From Azospirillum melinis (GTDB lineage Bacteria; Pseudomonadota; Alphaproteobacteria; Azospirillales; Azospirillaceae), in the NCBI RefSeq assembly GCF_013340935.1, contig NZ_WHOS01000001.1, positions 329,849 through 393,848 on the forward strand: a stretch of 64,000 nt of DNA, given 5' to 3'. The translations under genes and the position numbers were made by a program. Below the pieces are notes generated by a model. The model saw only the letters and a list, made by a program, of their open reading frames with translations, was not told where the DNA came from and made no database searches. This document shows, one piece after another, positions 10,720 through 20,069 of this stretch. How positions within the stretch are numbered: position 1 is the stretch's first letter; each line of letters begins with the position of its first letter.

Positions 10720-10742
10720 ATAGGTCATTTCTGCTGACCTAT
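10720..10742. promoter_or_regulatory. Perfect inverted repeat upstream of the YitT-like gene
   Basis: ATAGGTCA at 10720-10727 and TGACCTAT at 10735-10742 are exact 8-bp arms around 7 bases. It lies about 50 bp upstream of the minus-strand start at 10671, where an operator would be expected. No regulator gene is adjacent, so the binding protein is unknown. Confidence 0.45.
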
Positions 10743-10902
10743 CCATACTTCGCTTCGGCGAAGAGTTGAGCTATGCGATTTGCGGGGGATCGGGTGAGGA
10801 GACGGTCCTTTGGTGCCGGCCGCCCACCTCCCACCGGCGTTCCGCGACGACAGCAATGAATGGGAGGGGGCAAGCGACCGAACCCTGATAAATAGCGAAA
10901 GA

Positions 10903-11889
10903 TCACGCCGCCAGGGTCCGCGCCAGCGTGTCGCCATCGACGTTGCGGCCGGATAGAACCGCCACCGTCCGTCCAGTCCGTCCCAGCCGGCCGCCGAGCA
11001 CCGCGGCGATCCCCGCGGCCCCGGCTCCCTCGGCAACCACGCCGAAAGAACGGTGCAAAGCCCTCATCGCCGCAGCGATCTCCGCCTCCTCAACCTCGAC
11101 CACCCGGTCGACAAGGGTGTCCACGATTGCCTGTGGCAGCTTGCCCAGCGCATGGACGTTGATACCGTCGGCCAGCGTCGGACCGCCCCGCCGGGCAAGG
11201 CGCACGCCGATCACCCGCACCCACGGATTCCGCGCCTTCACCGCAGCGGCCACCCCGGCCAGCAGGCCGCCGCCGCCGACCGGCACCACCACCGTGTCGA
11301 CATCCGGACGGTCGGCCAGGATCTCCAGCCCGACGGTCCCCTGCCCGGCGATCACGTCGGGATCGTCATAGGGATGGAGGAAGGTCAGCCGGCGTTCCGC
11401 CGCGAGTTCCAGCGCCCTGCCCTTTGCCTCGCCGACCGTGGCGCCGTGCAGCACCACCTCGGCACCCAGTTCCGCGGTGCGCTCCACCTTGCAGCGCGGG
11501 GCCGTCTCCGGCATCACGATGGTGGCCCGCACCCCCAGGCGGGCGGCATGCAGCGCCACCCCCTGCGCATGGTTGCCGGCCGACATCGCCACCACGCCGC
11601 CGGCCCGTTCCGGTGCCGTCAGCCGCAGCAGGCGGTTCAGCGCACCGCGCTCCTTGAAGGCGCCGGTGGCTTGGAACACCTCCGCCTTCAGCCACAGGTC
11701 CCGGCTCAACGTCGGCGCATGCAGCAGCGGCGTGCGGACGATCTGGCCGGACAGCCGCTCGGCGGCATCGGTCACCGCCGACAAGGGCAGCCACGGCGGC
11801 AGCCACGCAGGCAGGCGGTCTTCAAGGGATCGGTGGCGGGGAGCGCAGACGGAAAGGGTGCGCGCGGCATCGGCATGCGCGGTGAACAT
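10903..11889 (-). CDS. PLP-dependent threonine dehydratase-like enzyme
   Basis: 328 residues from the ATG at 11889; the longer frame from 11982 adds a basic proline-rich tail with no family resemblance. The fold type II PLP lysine is in QATGAFKERGA, the substrate loop is SAGNHAQGVALHA, and the phosphate-binding glycine loop is VVVPVGGGGLLAG. The C-terminal end VAVLSGRNVDGDTLAR matches the family. There is no ACT domain, so it is the short, catabolic or racemase-like type rather than feedback-regulated IlvA. Serine/threonine deamination to the 2-oxoacid is the likely reaction; serine racemase or hydroxyaspartate dehydratase activity cannot be excluded. Confidence 0.85.
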   Translation of the reverse strand: MFTAHADAARTLSVCAPRHRSLEDRLPAWLPPWLPLSAVTDAAERLSGQIVRTPLLHAPTLSRDLWLKAEVFQATGAFKERGALNRLLRLTAPERAGGVVAMSAGNHAQGVALHAARLGVRATIVMPETAPRCKVERTAELGAEVVLHGATVGEAKGRALELAAERRLTFLHPYDDPDVIAGQGTVGLEILADRPDVDTVVVPVGGGGLLAGVAAAVKARNPWVRVIGVRLARRGGPTLADGINVHALGKLPQAIVDTLVDRVVEVEEAEIAAAMRALHRSFGVVAEGAGAAGIAAVLGGRLGRTGRTVAVLSGRNVDGDTLARTLAA

Positions 11890-12269
11890 CGCGAAGATCC
11901 TCGGCGAACGAATTTTTGGGTGAGTCGGGCGTGCCCCGGACCGCCTCAGCGGACCGGGAGAGTAATTCGCGCCGAGCCACACATTCGCTCGCCGAACCGG
12001 ACGTCATAAGACGACGCCGCAACAGCGGTCAGAGCGTTGGACCTGTCATGAACCGGATTGAGGGTTCCGGGAACCACATAGTGCAGCGACACGCCACACA
12101 CTCCACACGACCATTGAACACGAAGACGGCAACCCTCCGACGCTTCAGAGCGCCGGGCCGGTAATTCGCATTCGCATGGTGTCGGTGGTCTTCATGGGAT
12201 CTGGATACCCGTTGTTGCAGCGGCGGTCAAGCCGTCATCGTTCAAATTGTCGCAGGTCGATACACCCCT
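11890..12269. other. Intergenic region without a convincing gene
   Basis: 380 bp between the 5' end of the dehydratase gene and the 3' end of the GGDEF gene, both on the minus strand. It must hold the dehydratase promoter. A 13-bp palindrome with central G, GGTTCCGGGAACC, lies at 12063-12075. The only open frame here (11916-12164, plus strand) is arginine/serine-rich with no family features and no ribosome binding site, so I do not call it. Confidence 0.6.
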
Positions 12270-13745
12270 TCACATCACCTCGACCCGGTTCCGCCCGAGC
12301 GCCTTGGCGCGGTAGAGCGCCTGATCGGCCCGCCCCAGCACGCTCTCCACCGTATCTCCCAGCGCCCGCACCTCCGTCAGACCGAAGCTTCCGGTCAGTT
12401 GGAAGCTCCGGCCATCCGACATCTCGATTGCCAACGCGGCGAGGCCGCTGCGCAGCCGCTCCGCGATGGCCACACCGTCGGCTCGCGAACTGTCCGGCAG
12501 CAGGATGGCGAATTCCTCCCCACCGATGCGGCCGATCTGGTCGGTCGCGCGCATCTGGCCGCGGATCACCTCGACCACCCGGCGAATCGCGAGATCGCCG
12601 GCGCCGTGGCCCATCTCATCGTTGATGCGCTTGAAATGGTCGATGTCGAGCATGATCAGACAGGCCATGCCTGCGGTCTGACGCCCCTCCGGGACAACGT
12701 CCAGCCCGGTCAGCAGACGTTCCAGAAGCTCCAGAATATGCCGGCGGTTGTGGGCACCGCTCAACGGGTCGGTGGTGGCAAGGCGCTGGAGTTCGCGTTC
12801 CATCCGCCGCCGCTCCGTGATGTCGGTGGCGATGGAGATCACGCCGGTCGCGGCGCCGTCCGGCGCGGTCAGCGGACGCTTCACCACCAGCAGCTCACGC
12901 GCGTCGCCGTCCGGCCCGGCGACGCTGGTTTCGAAGGAAAAGGCCGTTGTGCCGGGCGGACTCTGTTCCGGGAAATCCTGGCTTGGAGGCCCCTGATCCT
13001 GGGATGACCATTCGGCCCCGTCGGCGGCGTTCGGAAACAGCTCGCGGAAGGCACGGTTGCATAGGGCATAGCGGCCGGCCGAGTCCTTGTACCAGACCGG
13101 GCTCGGCATCAGTTCCACCAGATTCTCGATGAAGCGGCGCTGCTCCTCGGCCAGGGCCGTCTGCCGTTCCAGCTGCGCCGTGCGTTCGGCGACGCGATGC
13201 TCCAGCGATTGGTTCAGAGTCTCGATGGTGACCAGATCGCGCCAGCCACGCACGGCGCTGACCAGACTGGTAAACAGCTTCTGGGCGGTCAGCTCCGCCT
13301 TGCTTTTGTAGTCGTTGATGTCATAGGCGACAATGGCGTCGCGTTCCGGCGCCTGTCCGGGCTGGCCGGTGCGCAGGATGATGCGGATGTGGCGGTTGCC
13401 CAGATCGCGCCGGATGTGATGGACCAGACGCAGGCCCGCATCCTGCGTTTCCATCACAACGTCGAGAAGGACCACGGGCAGGTCCGGCCGTTCGGCCAGG
13501 ATCGTCTGCGCCTCCGCTGCGGAAAAGGCGCTGACGATGGTGAAGCGGCGGCTTTCGAACTCGAAATCGTTCAGCAGCACGCGCGTCATCGCATGCACCT
13601 GCTCGTCGTCGTCGACAACCAGCACCGGCCATGGAGCGGCCGTCGTCATCAGCCGGTCCGGCATCGTGCCGGTTTCGTCGTCCTGGAACATCAGATCGTC
13701 GGGCGACATGTCACCTGCCGGGAATTGCCCAGTTGAGCGTTGCAT
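12270..13745 (-). CDS. Receiver-PAS-GGDEF diguanylate cyclase response regulator
   Basis: 491 residues from ATG 13745, 10 bp after the previous stop; a GTG at 13778 would overlap that gene. Order: receiver-like domain (VLVVDDDEQVHAM near residue 41, phosphoacceptor Asp in VVLLDVVMET near 94), a coiled-coil linker, a PAS-like region (MPSPVWYKDSAGRYALCNRAF) and GGDEF. The active site is GGEEF with an intact inhibitory site, RATD five residues upstream, so it should make cyclic di-GMP and be product-inhibited. It is the last gene of a histidine kinase/solute-binding protein operon and is the likely phosphorylation target of that kinase. Confidence 0.92.
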   Translation of the reverse strand: MQRSTGQFPAGDMSPDDLMFQDDETGTMPDRLMTTAAPWPVLVVDDDEQVHAMTRVLLNDFEFESRRFTIVSAFSAAEAQTILAERPDLPVVLLDVVMETQDAGLRLVHHIRRDLGNRHIRIILRTGQPGQAPERDAIVAYDINDYKSKAELTAQKLFTSLVSAVRGWRDLVTIETLNQSLEHRVAERTAQLERQTALAEEQRRFIENLVELMPSPVWYKDSAGRYALCNRAFRELFPNAADGAEWSSQDQGPPSQDFPEQSPPGTTAFSFETSVAGPDGDARELLVVKRPLTAPDGAATGVISIATDITERRRMERELQRLATTDPLSGAHNRRHILELLERLLTGLDVVPEGRQTAGMACLIMLDIDHFKRINDEMGHGAGDLAIRRVVEVIRGQMRATDQIGRIGGEEFAILLPDSSRADGVAIAERLRSGLAALAIEMSDGRSFQLTGSFGLTEVRALGDTVESVLGRADQALYRAKALGRNRVEVM

Positions 13746-13755
13746 AAGCCTGTAC

Positions 13756-15378
13756 TCACCGGGCTTCGATGTCGACACCTGAAAAATCCTGATTGAAAAT
13801 GTTGTTCGTGTAGTTTTTTACCTCCTTGCGGTGGGCGACGACGATGATCGAGTTCGCAATGGGAAACCATGGGACTTCCTGATGGAAGATCTGCTGGGCA
13901 GTGCGGTAATGGGCAGTCCGGCGGGAGACATCGCTGGTCACCTTGGCCTTGGTGATCTGCTCTTCGAAATCGGGATTGCACCATCTCGCGATGTTGGCGC
14001 CGCCGGGACGCACCGCGCCGCAATTCAGAAGGAAATACAGGAAGTTGTCGGGATCGCCATTGTCGCCGGTCCAGCCATAGAGCACCATGTCCTGTTCGCC
14101 CCGGGTCACTTGGCGGCGATAGTTGCCCCAGCTTTCGGTCTTCAGGGTCAGCTTGATCCCGACGCGTTCCAGATTCTCCCGGATCATTTCGGCGGCACGC
14201 TTGCCATTGGGCAGGTAGGGGCGCGTCACCGGCGGATACCACAGGTCGAGGGTGAAGCCCTCGGGATGACCCGCCTCGACCAGCAGACGGCGCGCCTCGA
14301 CCGGATCGAACGGGTGATCCTCGATGCTGTCATTGTAGGACCACATGCCGGGCGGAATCGGGTTTTTGGCCGGTAGCCCGCCATTCTGATAGACCGCGTC
14401 GACCAGGGTGCGCTTGTCGATCGCCAGGGTGATCGCCCGCCTCACCCGCACATCGTCGAGCGGCGGCTTTTGGGTGTTGAGCGCCATATAGGCGACGTTC
14501 CGCCCATCCTGCCGTTCCAACACCAGATTTGGATCTTTCTCGATGTTCCCCAACTCGGCCGGGTTGGGAAAAATCATCACGTGGCATTCACCAGACCGCA
14601 GCTTGTTCAAGCGAACCGCGATGTTCGGTGTGATCGAGTAGATCAGATTGTCCAACGGCTGGCGCCCGCGCCAATAATCGCCGAAGGCCTTGTAACGGAT
14701 CGCCACGTCCTTCTGGTAGGACACGAGCCGGAACGGTCCCGTTCCGATGGGCATCTCGTCGAACGAAGCCTGGCGGCCGGATTTCATCAGAAAATCCGCA
14801 TATTCGGCGGATTGGATCGACAGGAACGGCATCGCCAGATCGGCGAGGAACGGCGCTTCCGAATGATCCAGGGTGATGCGGACGGTATGGTCGTCCAGTT
14901 TCTCCACCGACTTCAACAGGGTGGGCAGCCCCATATCCTTGAAGTAATCATAGGTTGCCGGCCCGACATTGTGATAGGGATGGTCGGCATGCCATTGACG
15001 TTCGAAGGTAAAAAGAACGTCATCGGCGTTGAGTGGCCTGCTTGGGGTGAACAGATCGTTGGAATGGAAGTTCACATTCCGGCGAAGATGGAAATCATAG
15101 ATCAGACCGTCAGCCGAGATCGTGTAGGATTCGGCCAGCCCGCTGTCCGTGATTTGTCCATCCGGCCCCATTTCAACCAGATTGTTGAAGAGCGGTGTGA
15201 CCGCATTCACGGTGGTGCCGGAGGTTGAGAACTGCGCATTGAAGCTCTGCGGATTTCCTTCGGTGCAGTAGACGAGAGATTTTTCCGCCAGCGCCGCGCC
15301 GGACATTGCCGCAAGCCCGAAAAGAACAGCCGCCCCCTTTGCAAGAGTCCCCGTCAACGTCTTCGGCGGCAAAGGCAT
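13756..15378 (-). CDS. Peptide/nickel-type ABC solute-binding protein (family 5), orphan
   Basis: 540 residues with a Sec signal peptide (AAVLFGLAAMSGAALAEKS, cleavage after ALA). The family 5 extracellular solute-binding fold is recognisable from LVYCTEGNPQSFNAQFSTSG, IGTGPFRLVSYQKD, VRRAITLAIDKRTLVDAVY and LYGWTGDNGDPDNFLYFLL, closest in feel to dipeptide-binding DppA. No permease or ATPase gene is nearby. The gene is joined head to tail to a histidine kinase (kinase TGA directly abuts this ATG) and is followed after 10 bp by a receiver-GGDEF gene. This suggests it is a ligand sensor that reports to the kinase rather than a transport component; that role is inferred from context. Confidence 0.88.
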   Translation of the reverse strand: MPLPPKTLTGTLAKGAAVLFGLAAMSGAALAEKSLVYCTEGNPQSFNAQFSTSGTTVNAVTPLFNNLVEMGPDGQITDSGLAESYTISADGLIYDFHLRRNVNFHSNDLFTPSRPLNADDVLFTFERQWHADHPYHNVGPATYDYFKDMGLPTLLKSVEKLDDHTVRITLDHSEAPFLADLAMPFLSIQSAEYADFLMKSGRQASFDEMPIGTGPFRLVSYQKDVAIRYKAFGDYWRGRQPLDNLIYSITPNIAVRLNKLRSGECHVMIFPNPAELGNIEKDPNLVLERQDGRNVAYMALNTQKPPLDDVRVRRAITLAIDKRTLVDAVYQNGGLPAKNPIPPGMWSYNDSIEDHPFDPVEARRLLVEAGHPEGFTLDLWYPPVTRPYLPNGKRAAEMIRENLERVGIKLTLKTESWGNYRRQVTRGEQDMVLYGWTGDNGDPDNFLYFLLNCGAVRPGGANIARWCNPDFEEQITKAKVTSDVSRRTAHYRTAQQIFHQEVPWFPIANSIIVVAHRKEVKNYTNNIFNQDFSGVDIEAR

Positions 15379-18066
15379 TCACTGCTCCTGCGGGGATGGC
15401 ACTGCGGCGACCAACGTCATGTTATCAGTGGCAAATCGCCGTGGAAAGCGAATGGTGAACCGCACGCCTCTATCGGGAAGGCTATCCACCGCGATCTTTC
15501 CACCCAGCCGATTGACCACGAGGTTATAGACAATGTGCAGGCCGAGACCGGTGCTGCCCGCACCGCGCCGGGTGGTGAAGAACGGATCGAACACCCGGCC
15601 CAGATCGGCCGGGGCAATCCCGCGGCCATCGTCGGAGTAGACCAGCGTCACCATGTCGGCGCCCTGGGCTGCGGCGGCAATCAGCAGTTGACCCCGCTGT
15701 CCTTCGCGATAGGCGTGAGTGATGGAGTTCATCACGAAATTGGTCAGGATCTGCGCCAGAACGCCGGGAAAGCCGTCGATCTCGATGGTTTCCGGACAGT
15801 CCACCCGCAGGCTGTGACCCGCCCGGCGCCAAGACGGGCTGAGGCTGGTCGCCAGATCCTCCAGATAAGGCTTCAGCAGGAAAAGCCGTTCCTCGCCGCT
15901 GGTCTGGTCGGCAGCGACCTGCTTGAAGCTCTGCACCAGCTCGCAGGCCTGCTGGAGGTTCAGCACCAGCAGCCGGGCAATCTCGTCCGCCGTCTCCTGG
16001 AACTCGGCGAAGTCGCTGCGGCGCAGATTGCCCCCGCTCGCCTGCCGCGCCAGGATCGCCAGCCGGTCCTCCAGATGGGTGGCTCCCATCAGGGCATTGC
16101 CCAGCGGCGTGTTGATCTCGTGCGCCACGCCGGCAACCAGGCCACCCAGTGACGCCATCTTTTCCGCCTGGATCAGGTCGGCCTGGGTGCGGCGCAGGTC
16201 TTCCAGGGCGCGGTCGGCGCGGTCCTTCGCCTGCCGGGCCGCCCGTTCGCGCAGGCCGATCTCGCGGATGAAGAAGGCGGCCGCACGCGCCATCGCACCG
16301 AATTCGTCCTGGCGGCGCGTGCCGTCGATCGGGCCGGCCAGCGGGTCCTCGGCCAGCCGGGTCATCTGCTTTTGCAGGCGCAGCACCGGCCGGCTGATCG
16401 ACCGCGCCACCACCGCCGCGGCGCCGCCGCCCAGCAGCAGGCCGATGGTCGCCCCAATGACCAGGATACGGGTCAGCAGCTCGCCGATGCGCGCGGCTTC
16501 GTCCCGGAAGGTCTCGTCCAGTTGCCTTGCGGTTTCCACCAGCGCGCCGGCATCGCGATCCATGGTGATCAGCAGTTGGTTGAGGCGACGCAGTCCCTCG
16601 GCGGTGCGGCGCAGACTGTCCCGCCAGTTGCGGATGGCCGACAGCACCTCGTCCTGCAACAGCGGCGACATGGGGAGGCCGCGCACCGTCTCCAGCAGGG
16701 CGCCGGCATCGGCAACGATGCGGTCGGCCTCCTCCGCGTCACGCACCGCCACCGCATCGGCGGCCCGCCGGCCGAGACGCAGGGCGACGACGGCGACGTT
16801 CTGCGTCTCCTGCTCGGTGTCGTTGGCCTGGATCGCATAGGCGATCAGCTGAACAACCTCGTCCTGGATCGCGGTGTAACCGGTGGCCTTCACCATCAGA
16901 ATGCGGGCGGTCAGCGCCTCGATGGCGGATGCCGCTTCCGCCCCGGCGCGCTGTGCGGATTCGAGCGCCTGCTGGGCCGCGGCGGCACGGGCCTGCACAC
17001 GGTATAGCCCGTCCAGCGGCCCACGCAAGGACGGCAGCATGGAGGACAGGAAGGTCACGTCGGGCTGGCGGTTCAGCGTTCCGGTCAGCACCAGCGCCCG
17101 CACCACCGGCAGCGTGCGGATGACCTGCTCGGCCAGCATCCGCTCGCCCAAGGGACTGCTGATGGCCGGCCGCTCGGCATCGTCGCCCCCCAGGCCCGCT
17201 GCCGCCTGCACAGCCGTTTCGAAGCGGCTCAATGCCGCGTCACGTTCGGCCTGGGCCGCACGCAGTTCGGTGACGGCGGCCTGCAACCCGTCCACCGTGG
17301 CGGCATAGCGGGCGGCGGACTGCTTCGCCGGATAGCGATCGACCAGCGGGTCGGTCCGATCCAAGGCCGACTGCAACCGGTCGGCGGTTCCAATCAGCCT
17401 GTCTATGGCGATGTGGAAATCGGCCAGGGTCAGGGGGCGGCCGCTGCCGAACAGTCCGACCCCGAACCCAAGGGCGGCGACATGCTGGGCCTCCGCCCGT
17501 TGCAAATCCAGCATCGCCTCGCGCAGCTCATGGGCGCTGTCGACCACGTCGCGGCTGTCCCGCAGGCGCTGGTCCGCCTCCGTCAGGGATCCGAGGGAAT
17601 CGACGTTGGCGGCATGCTGGCGTTCGCGGGCGCGGTCGGTCAGCGCCATCAGGGTGGAGGCGTGAAGCCCCATGTCGGCCACCGCGGAATCGTTCGCGGC
17701 GGTCACCTGGATGAAGCTGCGCATCTGGTCGACATAGCGCGCCAGCACGGCGGTCGCACGCTCCACCTCCGCCCGATGGGTATTGGCCGATCCGGCCTTG
17801 TCCAGCTGGCGCAACTCGGCCGCCGCCGAGTCCGACATGCTCTCGAAACGGTCGGCGCGGCTGGCACGGTCGGCAGGAGCCACCTGAAGATAGTCGATGC
17901 GGGCTGCGGTCGCCGCCAGCACGTCGCGATAGACCGAACCTGCGAGCACCGCCGATTCGTAAACCCGCTCGCTGCGGGCCAGCAGCAGCCCGCCGGCCAC
18001 CGCGATGACCGCCGCGACCATGACCGGCACGCCCCCGACGACCGCGATGCGCGAACGAATCCTCAT
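15379..18066 (-). CDS. Membrane histidine kinase with very large sensor region
   Basis: 895 residues. A membrane segment lies at about residues 8-30 and a second at about 526-548, leaving a periplasmic sensor of nearly 500 mostly helical residues, similar in layout to TorS. A HAMP domain (ARSISRPVLRLQKQ) and coiled coil follow. The H-box is GVAHEINTPLGNAL with the phospho-His near residue 647. The ATPase has N-box FVMNSITHA, G1 YSDDGRGIAP and G2 GSTGLGLHIVYNLV. There is no attached receiver. TorS receives its signal through a periplasmic binding protein; here a solute-binding protein gene follows without any gap, so a similar partnership is likely. First gene of the operon. Confidence 0.92.
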   Translation of the reverse strand: MRIRSRIAVVGGVPVMVAAVIAVAGGLLLARSERVYESAVLAGSVYRDVLAATAARIDYLQVAPADRASRADRFESMSDSAAAELRQLDKAGSANTHRAEVERATAVLARYVDQMRSFIQVTAANDSAVADMGLHASTLMALTDRARERQHAANVDSLGSLTEADQRLRDSRDVVDSAHELREAMLDLQRAEAQHVAALGFGVGLFGSGRPLTLADFHIAIDRLIGTADRLQSALDRTDPLVDRYPAKQSAARYAATVDGLQAAVTELRAAQAERDAALSRFETAVQAAAGLGGDDAERPAISSPLGERMLAEQVIRTLPVVRALVLTGTLNRQPDVTFLSSMLPSLRGPLDGLYRVQARAAAAQQALESAQRAGAEAASAIEALTARILMVKATGYTAIQDEVVQLIAYAIQANDTEQETQNVAVVALRLGRRAADAVAVRDAEEADRIVADAGALLETVRGLPMSPLLQDEVLSAIRNWRDSLRRTAEGLRRLNQLLITMDRDAGALVETARQLDETFRDEAARIGELLTRILVIGATIGLLLGGGAAAVVARSISRPVLRLQKQMTRLAEDPLAGPIDGTRRQDEFGAMARAAAFFIREIGLRERAARQAKDRADRALEDLRRTQADLIQAEKMASLGGLVAGVAHEINTPLGNALMGATHLEDRLAILARQASGGNLRRSDFAEFQETADEIARLLVLNLQQACELVQSFKQVAADQTSGEERLFLLKPYLEDLATSLSPSWRRAGHSLRVDCPETIEIDGFPGVLAQILTNFVMNSITHAYREGQRGQLLIAAAAQGADMVTLVYSDDGRGIAPADLGRVFDPFFTTRRGAGSTGLGLHIVYNLVVNRLGGKIAVDSLPDRGVRFTIRFPRRFATDNMTLVAAVPSPQEQ

Positions 18067-18294
18067 GCGCGCCCTGCCGCGCAGTCACGCGCGCCGGCTG
18101 CCCGGCAAGAGTGCCGGGAGAGGGGCAGGCTCCCGGAAAAGGGTGAATGGCGATCCGCCACGAACGCTCCGCACTCAGGACCTAATGGGCCTTAGCAGAG
18201 CAATGGACCGTGGCAAAGGGATAAAGCCATCGGAAAGAAAGCGATAGGCCGGATGGGGCGAAAGGCCGCTCCATCCCGCCCCACCCGACGCCGT

Positions 18295-18339
18295 TTACGA
18301 CATGGCCCGTTACGACTTGGCCAGTTACGACTTGGTTGC
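18295..18339 (-). repeat. Three tandem 15-bp units spanning the choX stop codon
   Basis: Units begin at 18295, 18310 and 18325; read on the minus strand each ends in GTCGTAA. The first unit read by the ribosome carries the choX stop, and the next two repeat nearly the same codons and stop codon downstream. It looks like a slippage duplication of the gene's last five codons. Confidence 0.7.
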
Positions 18340-19299
18340 GACGCCAAGCTTGGCCTGCACCGCAGCCAGACCATCCTTGCCATCAATGGTGGTGACGCCC
18401 GACAGCCAGCTCTTCAAAATGTCGGGATTCTTCTTCAGCCAGGCCTTGGCGGCGGCGTCCGGCTTCTTGTTGCCGTTCATGATGTCGTCCATCACGGCGT
18501 TTTCCATCGCCAGCGTGAAGGACAGGTTGGACAGCAGCTTGCCCACATTCGGGCATTCGGCGCCATAACCCTTGCGGACGTTGGTGCTGACGGTGGCGCC
18601 GCCCAGGTTGGGGCCGAACCAGTCGTCGCCACCCTCCAGATAGGTCAGCTCGAAGCTCTTGTTCATCGGGTGCGGTTCCCAGCCCAGGAAGACCACCCAG
18701 CCCTTGTTGCGCGTCGCGCGCTTCACCTCGGCCAGCATGCCGGCCTCGCTGGATTCCACCAGCTTGAAATCCTTCAGACCGAAGGCGTCGGCCTTCAGCA
18801 TCTTGTCGATGATCAGGTTGCCGTCGTTGCCGGCCTCGATGCCATAGATCTTGCCGCTCAGCTTGTCCTTGAACTTCGCGATGTCAGCAAAGGTCTTCAG
18901 CCCAGCCTCGGCGGCGTATTTCGGCACGGCCAGCGTGTATTTGGCGCCTTCCAGATTGACGCGCGTCACCTCGACCGAGCCGTCTTCCAGCACCGGCTTC
19001 ACGAAGGGCTCCATCGTCGGCATCCAGTTGCCGAGGAAGACGTCCAGCGACTTGGTCTTCAGGCCCGTGTAGACCAGCGGCACCGACGACATGGTGGTGG
19101 TCGGCTTGTAGCCCAGCGCGTCAAGCGTGACGGAGGCGAGCGCCGTCGTCGCCGCGATGTCGGTCCAGCCGACATCGCCGAAGCGCACCGCCTTGCAGGA
19201 GGCCGGTTCGGCGGCCAGCGCCCCGCCGGCGCCCAGCGTCACGACCGCGGCGATGCCGGCACCTGCGATCCCCTTGGCCAGAGCCTTCCATCCGTTCAT
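18325..19299 (-). CDS. choX: Choline ABC transporter, periplasmic binding protein
   Basis: 324 residues with a signal peptide (IAGAGIAAVVTLGAGGALAA, cleavage near AAE). The ProX/OpuAC-like fold is recognised from VRFGDVGWTDIAATTALAS, LDVFLGNWMPTMEP, YGIEAGNDGNLI and FLGWEPHPMN. The aromatic residues in NWMP and GWEPH fit the cage that binds the trimethylammonium group in ChoX. It should bind choline (possibly betaine) in the periplasm. It is divergent from betI and separated from choW-choV by betI. GAGGAG precedes the ATG. The gene ends within a 15-bp tandem repeat. Confidence 0.9.
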   Translation of the reverse strand: MNGWKALAKGIAGAGIAAVVTLGAGGALAAEPASCKAVRFGDVGWTDIAATTALASVTLDALGYKPTTTMSSVPLVYTGLKTKSLDVFLGNWMPTMEPFVKPVLEDGSVEVTRVNLEGAKYTLAVPKYAAEAGLKTFADIAKFKDKLSGKIYGIEAGNDGNLIIDKMLKADAFGLKDFKLVESSEAGMLAEVKRATRNKGWVVFLGWEPHPMNKSFELTYLEGGDDWFGPNLGGATVSTNVRKGYGAECPNVGKLLSNLSFTLAMENAVMDDIMNGNKKPDAAAKAWLKKNPDILKSWLSGVTTIDGKDGLAAVQAKLGVATKS

Positions 19300-19387
19300 A
19301 TCCTCAACTCCTCTTTCTTGTCGTTCGGGCTTGTTGTCCGGGCTTTGCCGTTCCGGTGCATCCGGTCTGCGTTACCGGGTCTGCCGA

Positions 19388-19412
19388 TTTCGCCATCGAC
19401 GGACCGGCGAAA
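19388..19412. promoter_or_regulatory. Inverted repeat in the choX-betI divergent promoter region
   Basis: TTTCGCC at 19388-19394 and GGCGAAA at 19406-19412 are exact 7-bp arms 11 bases apart, roughly midway between the divergent choX and betI starts. It does not resemble the BetI box seen upstream of choV. It may bind another regulator or be coincidental. Confidence 0.3.
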
Positions 19413-19491
19413 ATGGCGCATTTGTTGCGGTACAGGCCAAGGTACCGGTTGAAACCGTCTTGGCTGAACAGGACAGGAGACCGCCAGCCCC

Positions 19492-20067
19492 ATGCCCAAA
19501 GTCGGAATGGAACCGATCCGCCGCCGCCAGTTGATCGACGCCACCATCACCTCGATGGGCGAGCATGGCCTGGCCGACACCACGGTCCAGACGATCAGCC
19601 GGGGGGCCGGCGTTTCGCCGGGCATCATCCACCATTATTTCGGCGGCAAGGACGAACTGCTGTCCGCGACCATGCGCAGCATGCTGCAACAGCTGCGCGA
19701 CGACGCGACCCAGCGGCTGGCGACCGCCGATTCGCCGCGCGCCCGGCTGGAGGCGATCGTCGACTGCAACTTCGCCCCCGGCCAGTTCGAACCGCGGGTG
19801 GTCGCGGCCTGGCTCGGCTTCTGGGCGCAGGCGCCGCACAATCCGGCGCTGGCCCGGCTGCAACGGATCAATGCCCGCCGGCTGCATTCCAACCTGCTGC
19901 ATGCCCTGCGCCCTCTGCTGCCGCCGGACCGGGCGGAGCGGGTGGCCGTCGGGCTGGCGGCGATGATCGACGGGCTGTGGCTGCGCTTCGCCCTGACCGG
20001 CGCCATGGACGGCAGCGCCGCCCGGGCGGTGGCGCTGGGCTACCTCGATTCCGAACTGAACGCCTGA
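19492..20067 (+). CDS. betI: Transcriptional repressor BetI (TetR family)
   Basis: 191 residues. The opening MPKVGMEPIRRRQLIDATI is the BetI signature, followed by a TetR helix-turn-helix (TVQTISRGAGVSPGIIHHYF). The C-terminal ligand domain has EPRVVAAWLGFWAQAPHNP as in other BetI proteins. BetI represses choline uptake and betaine synthesis genes and is released by choline. It is divergent from choX and convergent with choW, only 2 bp apart from the choW stop. No betA/betB genes are in the window. Confidence 0.93.
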   Translation: MPKVGMEPIRRRQLIDATITSMGEHGLADTTVQTISRGAGVSPGIIHHYFGGKDELLSATMRSMLQQLRDDATQRLATADSPRARLEAIVDCNFAPGQFEPRVVAAWLGFWAQAPHNPALARLQRINARRLHSNLLHALRPLLPPDRAERVAVGLAAMIDGLWLRFALTGAMDGSAARAVALGYLDSELNA

Positions 20068-20069
20068 CC

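Noticed and set aside
10903..11889. Change of GSFK to GAFK around the PLP lysine of the dehydratase as a sign of lost activity
   Set aside because: Fold type II enzymes with Ala at this position are known, and all other PLP motifs are intact.
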